Below are positions 14,530-18,428 of a DNA stretch of 18,428 nucleotides, in pieces. This DNA is from an uncultured Prevotella sp. (lineage in GTDB: Bacteria; Bacteroidota; Bacteroidia; Bacteroidales; Bacteroidaceae). Under the pieces are notes generated by a model, which worked only from the letters and a program-made list of their open reading frames with translations, ran no database searches and was not told the DNA's origin. How positions within the stretch are numbered: position 1 is the first letter of the stretch; each line of letters begins with the position of its first letter. A program made the translations under genes and the position numbers. The DNA lies in NCBI GenBank assembly GCA_934203355.1, contig CAKPZC010000044.1, forward strand, positions 1 through 18,428, given 5' to 3'.

Positions 14530-15990
14530 ATGAAGAAAGCCGTTCAGCTCACCTTTAATTTCGACGACTACGACACAAACACTTGCCTGACAGAGAGTTT
14601 GCCGCAGAGCAAACCGCAAACAGAGCATAGCGCATTTCCTTCATCAAACAAGGAGATGCCGCTAATCGACGCCCTGTCGTTGGCATTAACTGAGATTGGC
14701 AAGTATCTGAAGAATTTCCCGCCAACCATTCCTTCCACTGTTTTTGAGCTTATATTTATCGAAGGAAAGGAACGCAAGGAAATAAGCCAACAGCCTATAA
14801 AAAATTCCGACATTACGCTTCCTTGCCCCGAGCGCATAAGGCAGATAATAAAAATCATAGCACACGAACTCAGTGCAGGCTATTGTGTGCAGATGCTCAA
14901 CAACGTTAAGCTGAAAGCCAGCATTTGCAAGCGCATCAAAACCCTTACCGAGCGACAAACAGGAATGTATATCGACACCACTAATATGCCTGAGCCGAAA
15001 CAGAAGACAATCACAGGCGTTGCACACGTGCTGTCGATGAGCATCATTGCCAAAGACTCCGTACTGCCTATGCTCGAGGGATGCTTCATTGTAGGCAAGG
15101 ACGTTTCGAAGGAGGTGTTCAAGAAACACTATCTCGCCACTTTCCAAACGCTTCAGGAGAATGTGCGCCACATGTCGTTCGACGCCCTAACTCGTAGCAT
15201 GGCAAAAACCGTGGTGATGAAAGACACTAAGGTAGACAACCGTATTGTGAGACTGTGCCTTAAAGACTCGTCGAAGTTCACGACAAGCCTCAACGACAAT
15301 GGCGTGGAACAGTATATCATTAAGTATGAGTATCTGCGCTACCATCAACAACTGGCACGCATCATTTACGAGAAAAAGTCAATCAGTCCGCAAGAGCTTC
15401 AGGAGGAGACCTTGCGCAGGGGAAACAATACAAATGTGTTCAGCATGACCCAGACACACAAAAAATATCCATGGTGTGTGCCTATGGGCAAGGTGTTGTG
15501 GCTATATCGCGAAGACGAGACCGCACTCGCACGAATACAGGACGTCATAAAGGAATACTGCGAGGAGCACGTGGCTTTCTCTTACACAGAAATAAATGAC
15601 TACCTGCGCCGCAGGGGATACAACATGATAGAGGGGTCGCTCAGGAACTACATCATGCGCTACTGTCGCCGACTGAACGCCGACCGCAACATGTTCAGAC
15701 TCACCGAGACTGTGCCTAAGGAGGAAGACCACCTGTGGTATAAGCGAGTGAAGCCCACGAAGCGCAAAAGGGTTATAGCCTACAGCGGCAAACTGCAAAA
15801 CGAAATCATGGGATTCATCTCGCAACATCCACGCCAACGCATTCCACGCGCCGAACTGAAGAGAAATCTTGAACCGTTCTTCGCCAAACAAGGCATCAAC
15901 ATCAACAACTTCTATAAATGGCTCAACAAAATCGACAATATAGAACTTGTAGAAGTGGAAGGTGTGGCATATGTGGCGTTAAAGAAGTGA
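14530..15990 (+). CDS. Unrecognised protein with several winged-helix-like segments
   Basis: A predicted 486-residue soluble protein with no signal peptide or membrane segment. I do not recognise its family. At about 70-120, TVFELIFIEGKERKEI followed by CPERIRQIIKII resembles sigma-70 region 4, where the last helix reads RERIRQI. Three later segments look like winged helices: about 277-335 (LARIIYEKKSISPQELQEE, then VPMGKVLWLYRED), 340-397 (VAFSYTEINDYLRRRGYN, then RNMFRL) and 421-486 (LQNEIMGFISQHPRQRIPRA, then VEGVAYVALKK). A DNA-binding or replication/transcription-related role is a guess from these patterns. It has its own divergent promoter region and converges on the AraC gene with only seven bases between stops and no visible terminator. 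Confidence 0.85.
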   Translation: MKKAVQLTFNFDDYDTNTCLTESLPQSKPQTEHSAFPSSNKEMPLIDALSLALTEIGKYLKNFPPTIPSTVFELIFIEGKERKEISQQPIKNSDITLPCPERIRQIIKIIAHELSAGYCVQMLNNVKLKASICKRIKTLTERQTGMYIDTTNMPEPKQKTITGVAHVLSMSIIAKDSVLPMLEGCFIVGKDVSKEVFKKHYLATFQTLQENVRHMSFDALTRSMAKTVVMKDTKVDNRIVRLCLKDSSKFTTSLNDNGVEQYIIKYEYLRYHQQLARIIYEKKSISPQELQEETLRRGNNTNVFSMTQTHKKYPWCVPMGKVLWLYREDETALARIQDVIKEYCEEHVAFSYTEINDYLRRRGYNMIEGSLRNYIMRYCRRLNADRNMFRLTETVPKEEDHLWYKRVKPTKRKRVIAYSGKLQNEIMGFISQHPRQRIPRAELKRNLEPFFAKQGININNFYKWLNKIDNIELVEVEGVAYVALKK

Positions 15991-15997
15991 ACGCTTG

Positions 15998-16867
15998 CTA
16001 CCCTTCCCCATTGCGATAGTTCACAGGCGACACGCCCACTTGCTTCTTGAAGAAAGTGCCAAAGGCTGAGGCATTAGGGAAGTTGAGATAGTCGGAGATT
16101 TCCTTTATGCTCTTGTCGGTGTTGTTAATGAGGAAGATGGCTTTCTTGGTTATTGCCTTGAAGACAAGTTGCTGAACGGTGCTGCCCGACACCGACTTGA
16201 CAAGCGACGTGAGGTATTTGGGCGACAGGCATAGTTTGTCGGCATAAAACCTCACGCCACGCTCATGGGTGTAGTGCTGGTCGATGAGTTGCATGAGTTG
16301 CATGTAGGTCTCAAGTTTGCGGTTGGAGGCATGGTCGCTGTCCTTGGCTAGTTCGCTGAATATGCTGCACACCCTGTAGGTGAGCGCAAGGAGGAGCAGT
16401 TTGCGCTCGTTGGCTGCAAACACGTTGCCATCGCTCTTGCCCACTGCCAGCAACTCTGAATATTTAGCAAATTCACTCTCGTGACCTGTGTGCATCACCC
16501 AGCAATCATGTGGATTGAGCATCTCGACGAACTTCATACCCACAATGGTGCTACCGAGAATGTCGCGAATAGGGTCGACACTATACAATATGACTACCAC
16601 AGAGCAGTCGTCGCTATAACTGGATACTGAGAAGTGGACATCACGAGAGAGAAACACCGTCTCGCCCTTGCGTGCAGTATATTCCACTCCCTCACAACAA
16701 AACGCGAAGCTACCCGACACACACACAATGATGCCCACCCCGGCAACACGATAGTTGTCGAAGAACGCCTTAGGAAAAGAATTTATATTGCCACACGAAC
16801 AGCAGATATCTTCATTATTGGATATCTGCTGTTCGAGCATATTTATGTCATTGCTATTATTTTTCAT
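15998..16867 (-). CDS. AraC-family transcriptional regulator
   Basis: A predicted 289-residue protein. The N-terminal ~160 residues form a cupin-like ligand or dimer domain (VCVSGSFAFCCEGVEYTARKG with a FLSRDVHFSVSS segment). The C-terminal ~100 residues are the AraC double helix-turn-helix: RFYADKLCLSPKYLTSLVKS for the first and SIKEISDYLNFPNASAFGTF for the second, ending FKKQVGVSPVNYRN. The start at 16865-16867 was chosen because the predicted promoter lies just upstream and would fall inside a longer version. It is downstream of the MFS gene on the same strand; in Bacteroidetes such regulators are often beside HlyD-MFS-TolC efflux genes, which suggests it controls the transporter. The inducer is unknown. 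Confidence 0.92.
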   Translation of the reverse strand: MKNNSNDINMLEQQISNNEDICCSCGNINSFPKAFFDNYRVAGVGIIVCVSGSFAFCCEGVEYTARKGETVFLSRDVHFSVSSYSDDCSVVVILYSVDPIRDILGSTIVGMKFVEMLNPHDCWVMHTGHESEFAKYSELLAVGKSDGNVFAANERKLLLLALTYRVCSIFSELAKDSDHASNRKLETYMQLMQLIDQHYTHERGVRFYADKLCLSPKYLTSLVKSVSGSTVQQLVFKAITKKAIFLINNTDKSIKEISDYLNFPNASAFGTFFKKQVGVSPVNYRNGEG

Positions 16868-16888
16868 TGCTTCTGCCGTTAGTTGGTG

Positions 16889-16919
16889 CGAAGTTAGCAA
16901 AAAATAATTGAACGGCAAA
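16889..16919 (-). promoter_or_regulatory. Promoter of the AraC-family gene
   Basis: On the minus strand TTTG (16916-16919), 19 nt, then TAACTTCG (16889-16896), one base from consensus. The predicted start lies about 15 nt before the ATG at 16867, so the AraC gene has its own promoter apart from the MFS gene. Confidence 0.6.
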
Positions 16920-17028
16920 GACTGTATGAATCATATATATGAAATCCATTAATGTAATAATTGTCTTATAAGTAATTCTAATAAGGTCGCAGTACCTATT
17001 GTAGTATACTGCAGTGTCAATTAACTGA

Positions 17029-17093
17029 AACTCCAGTACCACATATAAGAAACTCCAGTACCAATTAGATTACACTAAAAACGGTACTGGAGT
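17029..17093. repeat. Three copies of ACTCCAGTACC, two direct and one inverted
   Basis: AACTCCAGTACCA occurs at 17029-17041 and again at 17051-17063 (22-bp spacing), and its complement GGTACTGGAGT at 17083-17093. The last two can form an 11-bp stem with a 19-nt loop just after the MFS stop on the minus strand, so it may be that gene's terminator, though no long T run follows. The phased direct copies also fit a regulator site. Confidence 0.7.
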
Positions 17094-17111
17094 AACATTT
17101 CGTTGAATTCA

Positions 17112-18428
17112 CTAATAATTTATATACCCTTCTTTCGTATCCTTGGATATATCCCTCTTGGGCCACGGCACCACAAGCATCAATCCCGCAAGAATCATAC
17201 AGGCATATATTGTCCAACCCGACATTTCTTTGATTGCCGACAGAGTGGCTTGCACCTGCACTTTGCCCTTGGTCGACATGGCAGCCATATTCTGTGCCTC
17301 GGTTTCGCTCTTGCCTTGATACTGCATTCCGCGAGCCGTCATGTCGTAGGTTGAGGCTGTCTCAACATTTGTGCGGTCGTAGTCGTGGGCATAGCGTGTG
17401 ATGTAGTATTGCTGACGATACTGGAACACGTTCTGATAGAGAGCCGAGCCAATGCTTGGAGCAATCACCATACGCACGGTGAGCATAATGCACACCCATG
17501 TGGACAATAGCTTGTAGGGCATACGCTGGTTGGCATAAACGGCGATGAGCGAATAAAGAAGCATCATTCCTGTGGCTCGGATAACAACGGGCCACTTCAT
17601 GCGCTCGAACATTCCTGCTGTCTGCACCTCGAAATACATAAAGAGCGAAGCGGCTGCTATGAGCACGAAACCCAAGGCAAAGAACCACTTGAAATGCACA
17701 CCCTTGTTGTTGAGTATAAGGATAGTAACCAGTCCGATGAAATATCCTAAGAGCACCCAGTTGCCGAGTGCAGCCACTTGAATCTGGTCGGTCTTCATGC
17801 CCACACCCACAAAGATGTTGACAAGCATTGAGCTTGAGTTGCATATCATCAGTCCGATGAATAGCAGTATGCCGCCTTGGATGCTACGCGACTTAAAAGC
17901 CTTGAGCATGAAGTAGGGCGAACGGCGAGTCTTCTCAAGATACACGAAGAGCAATGTAGACACCACACATATCAGCGTAGCCCAGCATATGGATTCATCG
18001 TCATACCAGTCGTAGACCTTGCCATAGACCATGACATAGCAAAACGAGCAACACATAAGGCAGAACACAACCACATTGCCGAACTTAGAGAACGACAGCG
18101 GCGAGTGCTTGGTCTGGTAGGGGTTGTAGGGCATACACAACAGAGTGATGAGTATGGCCACGAGGATAGCACCAAGCATGGCGTAGTAGACCATCTGCCA
18201 ATGGTAGTTGTAGGCAAACCATGCCGTAATCCATGTGCCTATCTGTCCGAGCAGCATGAAGAAGAAGTAGATGATAGGCTGACTTGCCTTCTTCTCGGTG
18301 TCGAGAGCGTCCCATCCTGCCTCGTCCTTAGGTTCGTTGCCAGGAGTGACGTTGCGCGTTGCCTCGATGCCGAAGCCATACTTGATGAGTGTGAAGAGGT
18401 TGCACATGAGCAATGTCTGTCGCACGAA
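17112..18428 (-). CDS. MFS transporter, DHA2/EmrB-like drug efflux type (5' end beyond window)
   Basis: The last ~438 residues of a membrane protein, with the 5' end past the right edge. At least nine hydrophobic helices are visible, for example IIYFFFMLLGQIGTWITAWF, then MVYYAMLGAILVAILITLLC, GILLFIGLMICNSSSMLVNI and WTIYACMILAGLMLVVPW. The long stretch between the last two helices (VFQYRQQYYITRYAHDYDRT, then SETEAQNMAAMSTKGKVQVQATLSAI) is typical of the large periplasmic loop before the final helix in 14-helix DHA2/EmrB proteins. Such pumps normally work with an HlyD/EmrA adaptor and a TolC-like channel, whose genes would be expected upstream, outside this window. The substrate cannot be inferred. 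Confidence 0.85.
   Translation of the reverse strand, partial: FVRQTLLMCNLFTLIKYGFGIEATRNVTPGNEPKDEAGWDALDTEKKASQPIIYFFFMLLGQIGTWITAWFAYNYHWQMVYYAMLGAILVAILITLLCMPYNPYQTKHSPLSFSKFGNVVVFCLMCCSFCYVMVYGKVYDWYDDESICWATLICVVSTLLFVYLEKTRRSPYFMLKAFKSRSIQGGILLFIGLMICNSSSMLVNIFVGVGMKTDQIQVAALGNWVLLGYFIGLVTILILNNKGVHFKWFFALGFVLIAAASLFMYFEVQTAGMFERMKWPVVIRATGMMLLYSLIAVYANQRMPYKLLSTWVCIMLTVRMVIAPSIGSALYQNVFQYRQQYYITRYAHDYDRTNVETASTYDMTARGMQYQGKSETEAQNMAAMSTKGKVQVQATLSAIKEMSGWTIYACMILAGLMLVVPWPKRDISKDTKEGYINY

Overview
The window looks like a chromosomal segment of a Bacteroidales bacterium, most likely Prevotella-like. The reasons are several promoter matches of the form TTTG-N19-TAnnTTTG, few Shine-Dalgarno sequences, an ISAon1-type transposase, a secreted GH29 fucosidase, and a TPR-CHAT/caspase/ECF sigma gene set. 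This placement is inference from gene content and promoter style; no 16S or other marker is present.

Layout, left to right. (1) 1-623, minus: an ISAon1/ISL3-type transposase whose N-terminal and C-terminal parts are joined in frame while the DDE catalytic core is missing. (2) 779-1915, minus: an ATPase_2-type P-loop ATPase. It is divergent from (3), a five-gene plus-strand operon at 2093-7750. The operon encodes an exported TPR-CHAT peptidase, an exported caspase-like peptidase, an ECF-type sigma factor, a single-pass membrane protein that looks like an anti-sigma factor, and a small YbjN-like protein. It ends at a clear terminator (7785-7834). The divergent promoter region holds two large dyads (1956-1992 and 2001-2052). 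(4) 7835-8457: no gene, but a complex repeat with inverted ends around a 22-bp tandem array. (5) 8458-11381, minus: a decayed restriction-modification locus. It contains a C5-cytosine methyltransferase with a nonsense codon in motif I and a missing 3' half, fused to the 3' half of a DUF2357/PDDEXK_7 nuclease, plus an intact dinD between two related gene-tail fragments. A third copy of the repeat arm (11519-11588) lies on the far side of this locus. (6) 11683-14315, minus: a two-gene secreted glycan unit, GH29 fucosidase followed by a carbohydrate-binding-like protein. (7) 14530-15990, plus: an unrecognised protein with several winged-helix-like segments. (8) 15998-18428, minus: an AraC-type regulator and, upstream of it, the 3' part of an MFS drug-efflux-type transporter that continues past the right edge.

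The most interesting system is the CHAT-caspase-sigma operon. Both predicted peptidases carry signal peptides, so they should act outside the cytoplasm, while the sigma factor must act inside. The membrane protein encoded next to the sigma factor is the natural link. The arrangement suggests a periplasmic peptidase cascade that cuts the tail of an anti-sigma factor to switch on transcription. That is an inference; the individual families are known.
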